Positions 6,486 through 14,271 of a DNA stretch of 24,196 nucleotides are shown in pieces (the stretch's first letter is position 1; each line of letters starts with the position of its first letter). The notes under the pieces were generated by a model, which worked only from the letters and a program-made list of their open reading frames with translations, was not told where the DNA came from and made no database searches. This DNA comes from JBAZCO01 sp041654915. GTDB taxonomy: Bacteria > Bacillota > Clostridia > Christensenellales > DTU072. The DNA is taken from the NCBI GenBank assembly GCA_041654915.1, contig JBAZCO010000014.1:1-24196 (forward strand). The letters are read 5' to 3'. Both the position numbers and the translations under genes were made by a program.

Positions 6486-7958
6486 TTATAATTCCTCGTC
6501 AATATTTATGTTATCCAACTCAAGGTAGAGGGAAGATAATTCTTTTTTATCATAAGTTTGTTGCATATAGTCCTCTTTTGCTTTGGAGCGGGGTTTTGGG
6601 GCATTCTTTTTTTCTTTTTTCTCGCCTTCTAAAAAAGTTTTTGCCTCTTGGGGTTTGGTGATACCGTGTTCTTTTAGCCTAGCTAAGGTGCGGTTGATTT
6701 GCGCCATTGGGAAAACCGTGCCTGCGGCATCGTTTGCCGCTACGATAATTACATTGTGGTCAAAACCCCACACCTCTACAAATGTACGGTAAAACTCCCT
6801 GTCACGCACCGTAACAAAAGCAGAACTGCCCGCCGCCGCAAGCACATCACGAATAAGGTTGTCTATTGCCGCTTGTTGGTCTATATAGCTGTTTACTCCT
6901 TCTGCGGTCAGTATCCCCATACGATAAAAACGGTCTATTGTATGATTCATACCGTCAAGGGTGCGGATGTTGCGCAAAAAACAATACTTTGCCACCGTGA
7001 TTAAAGCGGCAGAATCAAAACCCTTGCTTTGCCACGGCATAAGATAGGTTTCTATTATCATATCATAAGAGGAATAGTATGTACCCAAGGTTTTGGCAAT
7101 TTCGGCGGCAAGAGCAATATTTTCTTCCTTTGTTTTGAGGTATTCGGCAATTTCGGCGGCGGTGATAATCTCGGCATTTTTTAGCTCCTCTATTAACCGC
7201 TCCAGCCTGCCCATACCGCCTCGGCGCTTGAGAGAGCGTGCCGCTGTGAGAATCGCATCCATTTGGAATTTATATTCTTTTGTCCATTTTATATAATTTT
7301 GCCTATCCTCAAGCGCCGCTTCGGACTTTAACCCTAATGTGCGGAATATCGCACGGACATCCTCGCAGTTTCTTTCCAATTCCTCTATTCGTGCGTTAAC
7401 CGCATCCTCGGTGGTAATCCCTTGCTTTGCCCAATCTGCCGCTACTGCAAGTATATATGGAGTGCCTGCGGTGCTCTTTGCGTCCAAGCAGTATCGGATA
7501 ATCATAAGCATCGCATTGATTTCCATTTTGTGCATCCGCATCAACTCGATGTATGCTGTAATTTCGTTGGGGGTAAGCACTTTGTCGGGAAATAGTCGTG
7601 CCACTTCTTCTACAAAAGTTGAATATTCCCGTGCGTTAATCTTGATTACAGGGGTTAACGGTGCTTTTACCGAGTGGTACACTATCCGTATAGGATGCGT
7701 CTTGCTCATACTAACCAACCCCAACTGCTCCCAATATCTGTATGCCTCGGCAATGCGCTCCTCTGTTAGCCGCAGGGCATAGGCTATCGTCTGCATAGAG
7801 TTTTCGCTATGCTCTCCGCCAGCGGCAAGCGTTAGTCCGTATAGGTACACTTTGCAGTCCACAGGGTCGGCTTGAGGCAGATAACTTTTGAGAAATATAT
7901 TGTCTATCTGAGTATAGCCGTCTTTTATGTAATCTTTGCCTAAAGTGAAGAATGCCAT
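6486..7958 (-). CDS. dnaD: DnaD-domain primosome protein with repeated DnaD units
   Basis: A 490-residue member of the DnaD/DnaB primosome family, which binds origin or forked DNA and recruits helicase and loader in Bacillota. Residues about 15-95 resemble the N-terminal winged-helix part (VDCKVYLYGLTLAAG..., EQLGLVSMS). The remainder seems to contain four related helical units, about 112-192, 200-275, 290-362 and 370-445; units 1 and 3 are clearest, each ending in W..(K/R)xGI(T/L)T. A basic linker (445-462) precedes an acidic C-terminus. Classic DnaD has about 230 residues with one such unit, so this form is long. AGGAG sits four to five bases before the ATG. It heads an operon with the helicase loader and is divergent from the zinc-hook protein gene. 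Confidence 0.8.
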   Translation of the reverse strand: MAFFTLGKDYIKDGYTQIDNIFLKSYLPQADPVDCKVYLYGLTLAAGGEHSENSMQTIAYALRLTEERIAEAYRYWEQLGLVSMSKTHPIRIVYHSVKAPLTPVIKINAREYSTFVEEVARLFPDKVLTPNEITAYIELMRMHKMEINAMLMIIRYCLDAKSTAGTPYILAVAADWAKQGITTEDAVNARIEELERNCEDVRAIFRTLGLKSEAALEDRQNYIKWTKEYKFQMDAILTAARSLKRRGGMGRLERLIEELKNAEIITAAEIAEYLKTKEENIALAAEIAKTLGTYYSSYDMIIETYLMPWQSKGFDSAALITVAKYCFLRNIRTLDGMNHTIDRFYRMGILTAEGVNSYIDQQAAIDNLIRDVLAAAGSSAFVTVRDREFYRTFVEVWGFDHNVIIVAANDAAGTVFPMAQINRTLARLKEHGITKPQEAKTFLEGEKKEKKNAPKPRSKAKEDYMQQTYDKKELSSLYLELDNINIDEEL

Positions 7959-8045
7959 TTTTCTCCTAAAATAACAAAATATGTTTAAATATACTATTGC
8001 AAATTCTTATTTAAGGTTGTATAATATGAGATAACTATGATAATT

Positions 8046-8074
8046 TTGCACAAACAGTATACCATAGTTTATAT
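8046..8074 (+). promoter_or_regulatory. Promoter of the zinc-hook coiled-coil gene
   Basis: TTGCAC (8046-8051), 17-base spacer, TTATAT (8069-8074), 85 bases before the start codon. The leader then contains overlapping inverted repeats CCGCC/GGCGG (8109-8113 with 8129-8133) and GCCGT/ACGGC (8111-8115 with 8123-8127). Confidence 0.5.
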
Positions 8075-8159
8075 GGTCTTGCTAGCAAAATTTTCATTTT
8101 TTATTTAACCGCCGTATACAAAACGGCAGGCGGGATAATATTCCAACACGGAGGGACAT

Positions 8160-11100
8160 ATGAAATTTCTCAATCTGGTTTACGAGGGCGTCGGAGGCAA
8201 GAAAGGAGCAATCGACTTTAGCAACAAGGTACACGGGCTGACCGTTGTGCAAGATGCCGAATCGCAATTTTTAAAATTACTTTTAAAATTATCTCTTTAC
8301 GGAATCAGCGAGGACTCAGATAAACTTGATTACCCCGCAAAGGTAGAATTTAAGTTTGCTTGCGAGGACAAAGAATTTAATCTTGTGAGAACATTTACCC
8401 AAACGGACGGCAAAGCCGTTGAGTTTGCCACGCTTACCGACCTTGCGGGCAGAGAGGTTTTTGCCGAAGGCAAAGATATGGTAAAAGAATATGTTGCCAA
8501 ACATTTGCCTTGGCAAGTATTTGATGCGCTTTTTGTATTGGAAAAAGAGGAAATAGGCACTGCATTCACAGCAGAACCCGCCGAAAGAGATGCTTTTATC
8601 AACCAATCGTTTGCCGCTTTGCCCCAACCCGAAATGATATCTGCTCGTCTAACCGAACTTAAAACCGCCGAAAAGGAGCTATTAACCCATATAGATGCCT
8701 TGCCGCAAGTTACCAAAAAAGCGATAACCGAAAGCCGCAAATTTGCCGCCGCTCGCCAAGCCGAAACAGAAACAGTCAAAAAAGATATCGAGGAAATAAA
8801 TAAAGATATAGCAAGGGCTGTGGCTTATCAGGCAGACACTTCCGAATATTATGATGCAACCGCCTATTCCGAAAAGCTTAAAGTACTCCAAACAGAAGTA
8901 GAACAAATGCAGTCTGCTGTGCAAACAAGTCATACGGTATCGGCTATAAGCGCAGTCTTTACCGAACACAGAGAAGTTAAAACTTCCGTAGCGCAGGAAA
9001 GGGCTATCCTTGCCATAAGAGAGGAAGAACTAAAAGCCGTAAATACCAAGATTGCCGAGGGCGAGGCGAGCATACAAGCTTTTGAAAATCAATTTATATA
9101 TCAAAATGAAAAGAAAGAGGCGCTAGAAAAAAGCATTCGTGACCTTATTGCCGAATCCGCATCCTCACCCGAAAGGTTTAAGATAAACAGCCGTGTAGAC
9201 GGCTACTATCGTGAATTAGAGGAGGAAAGGGAGCTGCTATCACAACACCTTGCCGCAGGAGAGGAGCAACTTGCCAATCTTGCAGCAGAAATAGAGGAGA
9301 TTGCAGCAAAACGGGACGAATTTAAAAACACAGCCGAATATAAGAGCAATGTCGAGAATGCCGCCATATTTGAGCGTGACCTAAAGTATCTTGATAGAGA
9401 AATAAAAGAGGCGGATGCCGCTCTTGATGCTTTGGACAAAAAGCGTGCGGCGCTATATGCCAAAAATGTGGAGCTATCCTCCAAAGCCCTTGAACTAAGG
9501 CAAGAACAAAAGACGCTATTAAAGAGTATTTTGGGCGACAAAGACAGCATACAGGGCGCAGTGAACGCAGATGTGTACTATAAACAAACAATATATAGCA
9601 AACACCTTATAGTGAGCGCAAACGAAGTAGAACTTGATGCGGTGGAAAAGAAAATTGCATCCGTCAAGAAAGCATCTGAAAAATATAACGACAGCCTTGC
9701 GGAAAGTCAAGCGCACAAAGAGGAAGTTGAGGAGCATCTTGCCAAGCTAAACGAAAGGCTTGCCCTTTTGAATGCAAAGAGGAGCGAATACGAGGGCTAT
9801 AACAAAATGAAAGATATCGCCCAAGACCTAGAATATGGCAGTCGCTGTCCTGTTTGCGACGGGTTTGTCACCCTCAAAAAAGAGTTGCAGCAAAAAGACA
9901 CCACCGCCCTTGACGCACAAATTGAGGCAATTAAGAACGAAGCGGCAAAGAGTGAGGCGGCTCTCCTCAAAGTAACAAGCAATATGGGGCAGTATGATTC
10001 TGCCGCACGAGTGAGTAGTCAATATTTAGAGGCTCTCAACAATACCGCCAATGCAAAGCGTGCAATAATAAAAGAAATTCTTGTTGAATACGACGCTAAA
10101 GATATTGCCGAACTGTTTGATATGGTGAAAAAAGCGGTAGAGAATTCAAACAATCTTACCCTTACCATAGACCGCTATCGTGCAAACGAAACAGAGCTGC
10201 GTGGGCTTACCGAGGCGGAGGCGATTATCGTTGCAGAATTGCAAAAACTTACAGATACCCTTATCCCCGCCCAAACAGACAAACTAAAAGCTCTGCTTGA
10301 CGAGGCGGCAAAGCGTGGCGCAGATTATGAAGGCGTGCAACACATTCTCAACGATGAAAAAGCAGAGGACTTGTTAATAAAACTGCAAGTGATTGAGGAT
10401 GAATACGAAAAGTTAGAAACCTTGCTTGCAGAGAGAGAAAGCGAGTACAAAGAACTAGCCAGCGCCCTTGCCGACTTGAGGCGGGATATCTTGCTTTTGG
10501 AGACAAGAGCAATACCCATAAAGGTGGACGGCGAAGATTTAACTCATCAAAATGTTATCATAAAGGCAGTCCTTGCCGACTTGCAAGCATTTATTAAAGA
10601 GATAGATATTTGCGAGGAGGAAAAGGAAATTGCCAAGACTCGGCTTGCAGCACTTCGCCGTGTTCTTGCGAAATCAAGGGACAAAAAAGCCCTATTGGAT
10701 ACCCAAACCGCCGCACTCCGTGCTAAACTAGATTCTGCTGAAAAGGTAGCGGGCGCAATGTTTGCTGTGTATGAGGAGCAGTTTAAGGAATTGGATATCA
10801 CTAGCGAAAGGGATATTGAGGCGCTTACGCTTTCCTCGGAAACGATTGACGAATACCAAAAGAGAATAGCAAGCTACGAGGAAGAAAGCGTACGGCTAAA
10901 GGATAGGTTGGAAAGGCTTACCGCATCACTTGCCGCAGGGCAACCCTACTTTGAGGCGCTTGACGGGTTGAATGAAACGCTTGCCGCCCTAGAAAGCGAG
11001 GAGAAAGCGGCAATTATCCGTTGGGGCGAGGCGCAAAAGGACTGTGATGAAAAAATAGAAGTTTATAATGAGCGCATTAAGGCAAACATTCGCTTGTCTT

Positions 11101-11537
11101 ACTTGCAAAGCCGCATAAAGGGCATAGAGGAACTGTTTGGCGTGGTAAAGGACGACAAATTGGATGCCGCCGCTTTTGTAACTGCAGTAACTGAAAGGGC
11201 AACAAGCCGTATTAAAAAATGGTCGCAAGACAAGTACTACCTAACAATCAAGGACGACAAAGTTGTTCTTGTAAACGACAGAAACGGGCGCACCATCAAT
11301 AGAGAAAAATACACCAAAGAGGAGCGTATGCTTGCGCTAACGGGCATAGCCTCGGTGTACAATGAGGCGCTACTAAAGCTATACGGTACAGAATTTACTC
11401 CTATAATCACGGTTGGCGCAGACGAATCGGACAAAAATAGTCTTGCCGCCCTTGCCGAAATCACCAAGGACAGAGAGCTTTTAGCTGTACCTCAGGACGA
11501 AAATGTATTCTTCCGCAACATAAGCAAGTTGGGATAG
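8160..11537 (+). CDS. SbcC/Rad50/YhaN-like coiled-coil protein with zinc hook but degenerate ATPase motifs
   Basis: A 1125-residue protein built like an SMC/Rad50 arm protein: globular N-terminus (1-155), coiled coil (160-545), a CPVC zinc hook (C563, C566) exactly at mid-length, a second coiled coil (590-1000) and a globular C-terminus (1010-1125). The N-terminus keeps the family landmarks around the P-loop (IDFSNKVHGLTVV, then KLSLYG at 43-48 and the VEFKF..LVRTF strands), but the Walker A GxxGxGK[ST] is replaced by VQDAESQF (30-37). The Q-loop position reads VLEKEE, and the ABC signature region reads YTKEER (1051-1056). A Walker-B-like strand ending in ADE (1087-1089) remains. ATP hydrolysis is therefore doubtful. 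GGAGGG lies four bases before the ATG. No SbcD nuclease is nearby. Role unknown; DNA tethering or a structural function is only a guess. Confidence 0.7.
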   Translation: MKFLNLVYEGVGGKKGAIDFSNKVHGLTVVQDAESQFLKLLLKLSLYGISEDSDKLDYPAKVEFKFACEDKEFNLVRTFTQTDGKAVEFATLTDLAGREVFAEGKDMVKEYVAKHLPWQVFDALFVLEKEEIGTAFTAEPAERDAFINQSFAALPQPEMISARLTELKTAEKELLTHIDALPQVTKKAITESRKFAAARQAETETVKKDIEEINKDIARAVAYQADTSEYYDATAYSEKLKVLQTEVEQMQSAVQTSHTVSAISAVFTEHREVKTSVAQERAILAIREEELKAVNTKIAEGEASIQAFENQFIYQNEKKEALEKSIRDLIAESASSPERFKINSRVDGYYRELEEERELLSQHLAAGEEQLANLAAEIEEIAAKRDEFKNTAEYKSNVENAAIFERDLKYLDREIKEADAALDALDKKRAALYAKNVELSSKALELRQEQKTLLKSILGDKDSIQGAVNADVYYKQTIYSKHLIVSANEVELDAVEKKIASVKKASEKYNDSLAESQAHKEEVEEHLAKLNERLALLNAKRSEYEGYNKMKDIAQDLEYGSRCPVCDGFVTLKKELQQKDTTALDAQIEAIKNEAAKSEAALLKVTSNMGQYDSAARVSSQYLEALNNTANAKRAIIKEILVEYDAKDIAELFDMVKKAVENSNNLTLTIDRYRANETELRGLTEAEAIIVAELQKLTDTLIPAQTDKLKALLDEAAKRGADYEGVQHILNDEKAEDLLIKLQVIEDEYEKLETLLAERESEYKELASALADLRRDILLLETRAIPIKVDGEDLTHQNVIIKAVLADLQAFIKEIDICEEEKEIAKTRLAALRRVLAKSRDKKALLDTQTAALRAKLDSAEKVAGAMFAVYEEQFKELDITSERDIEALTLSSETIDEYQKRIASYEEESVRLKDRLERLTASLAAGQPYFEALDGLNETLAALESEEKAAIIRWGEAQKDCDEKIEVYNERIKANIRLSYLQSRIKGIEELFGVVKDDKLDAAAFVTAVTERATSRIKKWSQDKYYLTIKDDKVVLVNDRNGRTINREKYTKEERMLALTGIASVYNEALLKLYGTEFTPIITVGADESDKNSLAALAEITKDRELLAVPQDENVFFRNISKLG

Positions 11538-11539
11538 AG

Positions 11540-11569
11540 TATACACTTATCATAAAAAATCGATATAAT
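11540..11569 (+). promoter_or_regulatory. Possible promoter of the QueT-type gene
   Basis: TATACA (11540-11545), 18-base spacer, consensus TATAAT (11564-11569). Transcription would begin near 11576, at the foot of the hairpin at 11574-11600. Confidence 0.45.
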
Positions 11570-11573
11570 GTCG

Positions 11574-11600
11574 CAAAATCGGGGCTGTGCCTCGATTTTG
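11574..11600 (+). terminator. 12-bp stem-loop: terminator of the zinc-hook gene or part of the queT leader
   Basis: CAAAATCG (11574-11581) and GGGC (11582-11585) pair with GCCT (11589-11592) and CGATTTTG (11593-11600) around a 3-base loop, one wobble. The A4/T4 flanks of the GC core are typical of bidirectional terminators, but no long T run follows, and a promoter-like TATAAT lies just upstream. Confidence 0.45.
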
Positions 11601-11650
11601 TCGGTATATATACAAGGAGAACGGAATCCCTTACAAGGGAAAACAAGCCT
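11601..11650 (+). promoter_or_regulatory. Leader with sequestered ribosome site before the QueT-type gene
   Basis: The likely ribosome site AAGGG (11635-11639, 11 bases before the ATG) can pair with CCCTT immediately upstream (11628-11632). A second AAGGAG at 11614-11619 could compete for that CCCTT. This is the layout of a translational switch. QueT-family genes are often under preQ1 control, but the sequence does not match the preQ1-I core I know, so no ligand is assigned. Confidence 0.35.
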
Positions 11651-12169
11651 ATGAAACCGCTCAAGAAACTTACTGTCTTTGCGCTTGCCCGTGCGGCGGC
11701 GGTGGCGGCGCTTTACTTTGTACTCACTTTTTGGCTACCTCCCGTTTTCTTTGGACCAATACAATTCCGACCGGGTGAGGCGCTAACTCTCCTTCCCCTA
11801 CTCTTCCCCGAGTCGGTTATCGGACTTACAGTTGGATGTCTGCTGGCAAACATATTTTCACCCTATGCGTGGTTTGATATGGTGTTTGGCACACTTGCCA
11901 CCTTGATTGCCGCCGTGCTTACTTGGGTTATCGGCAAAAAGCTAAGGGAAAAAAACCTTTGGCTAAGAGGGGCTATAGGCGCAATGCCTCCCATATTGGT
12001 AAATGCGGTTGTGCTCCCTCTAATGTGGTTTCTTGCAGGGGCGGAGCAGGTGTTGTTTTTTAGCTTTGGCTCAATATTAGCAACGCAGTCGGCAACCATA
12101 CTTTTACTGGGTATCCCCCTACTACTCGGTGTGGACAAGGCGGCTAAACACGCTAAAATCCACCGCTAA
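11651..12169 (+). CDS. queT: QueT-family transporter (queuosine precursor uptake, predicted)
   Basis: A 172-residue hydrophobic protein with about five membrane segments. It carries the family signature FRPGEALTLLPLLFPESVIGLTVGCLLAN followed by FDMVFGTLATLIAA and ends in a basic tail. This is the QueT/COG4708 group, energy-coupling-factor-type S components thought to bind preQ1 or related queuosine precursors for tRNA modification. Energising ECF subunits are not in the window and would be shared. The ATG at 11651 is the only Met that fits the family N-terminus; its ribosome site lies within a hairpin, consistent with control at translation. The gene lies between the zinc-hook gene and greA and has no obvious functional link to either. 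Confidence 0.82.
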   Translation: MKPLKKLTVFALARAAAVAALYFVLTFWLPPVFFGPIQFRPGEALTLLPLLFPESVIGLTVGCLLANIFSPYAWFDMVFGTLATLIAAVLTWVIGKKLREKNLWLRGAIGAMPPILVNAVVLPLMWFLAGAEQVLFFSFGSILATQSATILLLGIPLLLGVDKAAKHAKIHR

Positions 12170-12190
12170 TATAAAAAACCAAAAAGATAA

Positions 12191-12219
12191 TTGACTTTAA
12201 GATTGACATATAATATAAT
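12191..12219 (+). promoter_or_regulatory. Promoter P1 of the greA-lysS cluster
   Basis: TTGACT (12191-12196), 17-base spacer, TATAAT (12214-12219): close to full sigma-A consensus, which fits strong expression of housekeeping genes. Confidence 0.75.
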
Positions 12220-12232
12220 CATACACTATATA
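12203..12232 (+). promoter_or_regulatory. Overlapping promoter P2 of the greA-lysS cluster
   Basis: TTGACA (12203-12208), 18-base spacer, TATATA (12227-12232), nested within P1 and shifted 13 bases downstream. Both point to greA. Confidence 0.45.
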
Positions 12233-12276
12233 GTAAATACATAAAGCTTCGAACAAAAGCGAGGCACGGAGGAATT

Positions 12277-12753
12277 ATGGAAAAGACCATACCTTTAACC
12301 CAAAGCAAGTTTGACGAGTTGTCACAAAAACTTAAATATTACGAAACCGTGCGCCGCACGGAAATCTCCGAGCAAATCAAGTTTGCCAAAGAGTTTGGCG
12401 ACCTTAGCGAAAATGCCGAATACAGCGCCGCTAAAGACGCACAAGAAAACTTGGAAATAGAGATTGCTCACCTTTCCGATACGCTCACACGGGCATATCC
12501 CATAGATATTAGTTTGCTTAGCACCAAAATTGTTGGGATAGGTACTTATGTGAAAATATTTGATATGAATTTTGACGAGGAAGTTACATACCAAATAGTA
12601 AGCAGTATAGAGGCAAACAGCAAGGAAAACAAGATTAGCGACCAAAGCCCCATAGGAAAAGCACTTCTTGGTAAAAAGAAAGGCGAAATAGCCACTGCAC
12701 GACTTCCCACGGGCGGGAGCATCAACCTTAAAATATTAGGGATATCCAAATAG
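12277..12753 (+). CDS. greA: Transcription elongation factor GreA
   Basis: A 158-residue GreA, the normal length. It inserts its coiled coil into the RNA polymerase secondary channel and stimulates cleavage of backtracked RNA. The N-terminal coiled coil (about 8-75) carries the tip motif GDLSENAEY at 41-49 with the acidic residues D42 and E45. The C-terminal FKBP-like part carries SPIGKALLGKKKGE (124-137). GGAGG is four bases before the ATG. It is led by two overlapping consensus promoters and followed 18 bases later by lysS, a gene pair common in Clostridia, so the two are probably co-transcribed. Confidence 0.95.
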   Translation: MEKTIPLTQSKFDELSQKLKYYETVRRTEISEQIKFAKEFGDLSENAEYSAAKDAQENLEIEIAHLSDTLTRAYPIDISLLSTKIVGIGTYVKIFDMNFDEEVTYQIVSSIEANSKENKISDQSPIGKALLGKKKGEIATARLPTGGSINLKILGISK

Positions 12754-12771
12754 AAAAAGAGGATTTGAATA

Positions 12772-14271
12772 ATGACAGATAATCGGAATGATATCGAAAA
12801 CATACAAACAGAGCAGGACATTAACGAGATTGTTGCGATAAGACACGAAAAACTTGCCCTACTCCGCAAGGAGGGGCGTGACCCTTTCCAAGAAGTACGC
12901 TATGATACAAATGCGTATGCAAACAATATATTGGGCGATTATGCCGCCTACGAAGGCAAAACCGTAAAGATAGCAGGCAGAATAATGTCACGCCGCATAA
13001 TGGGCAAGGCAAGTTTTGCCCACATAGAGGACGGCACGGCAAAGATACAAGTTTACTTTCGCATAGACGGTATTGGCGAGGATAACTACGAAAACTTCAA
13101 GCGCCTAGATATAGGCGATATCATTGGCGTAACAGGCGAAGTATTCACCACGCACAAGGGCGAAAAAAGCATAAAGGCGCACGACTATATTCTCCTTGCA
13201 AAATCCTTGCGCCCCCTGCCCGAAAAATTTCACGGGTTAAAGGACACGGATTTGCGCTACCGCCAAAGATATGTAGACCTCATTATGAACCCAGCGGTAA
13301 AGGAAACTTTTATCAAACGCTCAAGAATAATCACGGCAATACGCACATTTTTGGACGAGCGGGGCTTTATTGAGGTGGATACCCCCATACTAAACACCAT
13401 TCTTGGCGGAGCAAATGCCCGCCCCTTTGTCACCCACCACAACACACTAGACCTCAATATGTACCTTCGTATTGCGCCAGAACTTTACTTAAAACGCCTT
13501 ATCGTTGGCGGGTTTTTAAAGGTTTACGAAATGGGTAGACTGTTCCGCAACGAGGGAATGAGCGTAAAGCACAACCCAGAGTTTACAACTATGGAGTTGT
13601 ATCAAGCTTATGCCGACTACAACGATATGATGGATATTACAGAGGAACTTTATAAATACTGCGCCCAAACCGTGCTTGGTACAACCGACCTAACCTATCA
13701 AGGCGAAACAATAAACCTAGGCGGCAATTGGCGGCGGGTTACAATGTCCGACTTGGTCAAAGAACATACGGGGATAGATTTTTATACCGACTCAATACCC
13801 CAAATCATAGAAAAGGCAAAGGGCGCAGGTGTTTACCTTGACAAAAACATAAGTTGGGGCAACGCAATGTACAAAATTTTTGACCAGACAATAGAGGACA
13901 AATTGGTACAACCCACCTTTGTTACCGACTATCCGGTGGAAGTAAGCCCTCTTGCAAAGCGGAAAAAGAGCGACCCCAGACTAACAGAAAGATTCGAGTT
14001 TTTCATTACCTCTCGGGAGATGGGCAACGCATTTAGCGAGCTTAACGACCCAATAGACCAAAAGGCACGCTTTGAGGAGCAGGCAAAGGCTCGTGCCGCA
14101 GGTGACGAAGAGGCGCAAATGATGGACGAGGACTTTGTTACAGCTCTAGAATACGGACTGCCGCCAACAGGCGGACTGGGTATTGGCATAGACCGAATGG
14201 TGATGCTGTTTACCGATAGCTATTCTATAAGAGATGTATTACTGTTCCCCACAATGAAGCCCAAACAATGA
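12772..14271 (+). CDS. lysS: Lysyl-tRNA synthetase, class II
   Basis: A 499-residue class II enzyme that charges tRNA-Lys. An N-terminal OB-fold anticodon-binding domain (about 60-150, VKIAGRIMSRRIMGKASFAHIED) is followed by the catalytic core: motif 1 around 175-206 (MNPAVKETF...EVDTPIL), motif 2 with FRNEG at 258-262, and motif 3 GGLGIGIDR at 467-475. Length and motif order are those of bacterial LysS, so the protein looks intact. GAGGA lies eight bases before the ATG. Its stop overlaps the start of the next gene (ATGA at 14268-14271), implying translational coupling with the decarboxylase-family gene. Confidence 0.96.
   Translation: MTDNRNDIENIQTEQDINEIVAIRHEKLALLRKEGRDPFQEVRYDTNAYANNILGDYAAYEGKTVKIAGRIMSRRIMGKASFAHIEDGTAKIQVYFRIDGIGEDNYENFKRLDIGDIIGVTGEVFTTHKGEKSIKAHDYILLAKSLRPLPEKFHGLKDTDLRYRQRYVDLIMNPAVKETFIKRSRIITAIRTFLDERGFIEVDTPILNTILGGANARPFVTHHNTLDLNMYLRIAPELYLKRLIVGGFLKVYEMGRLFRNEGMSVKHNPEFTTMELYQAYADYNDMMDITEELYKYCAQTVLGTTDLTYQGETINLGGNWRRVTMSDLVKEHTGIDFYTDSIPQIIEKAKGAGVYLDKNISWGNAMYKIFDQTIEDKLVQPTFVTDYPVEVSPLAKRKKSDPRLTERFEFFITSREMGNAFSELNDPIDQKARFEEQAKARAAGDEEAQMMDEDFVTALEYGLPPTGGLGIGIDRMVMLFTDSYSIRDVLLFPTMKPKQ

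Noticed and set aside
11601..11650. preQ1-I riboswitch before the QueT-type gene
   Set aside because: The A-rich tail AAAACAAG resembles it, but the hairpin loop is only 2-6 bases, leaving no room for the conserved loop and pseudoknot partner.
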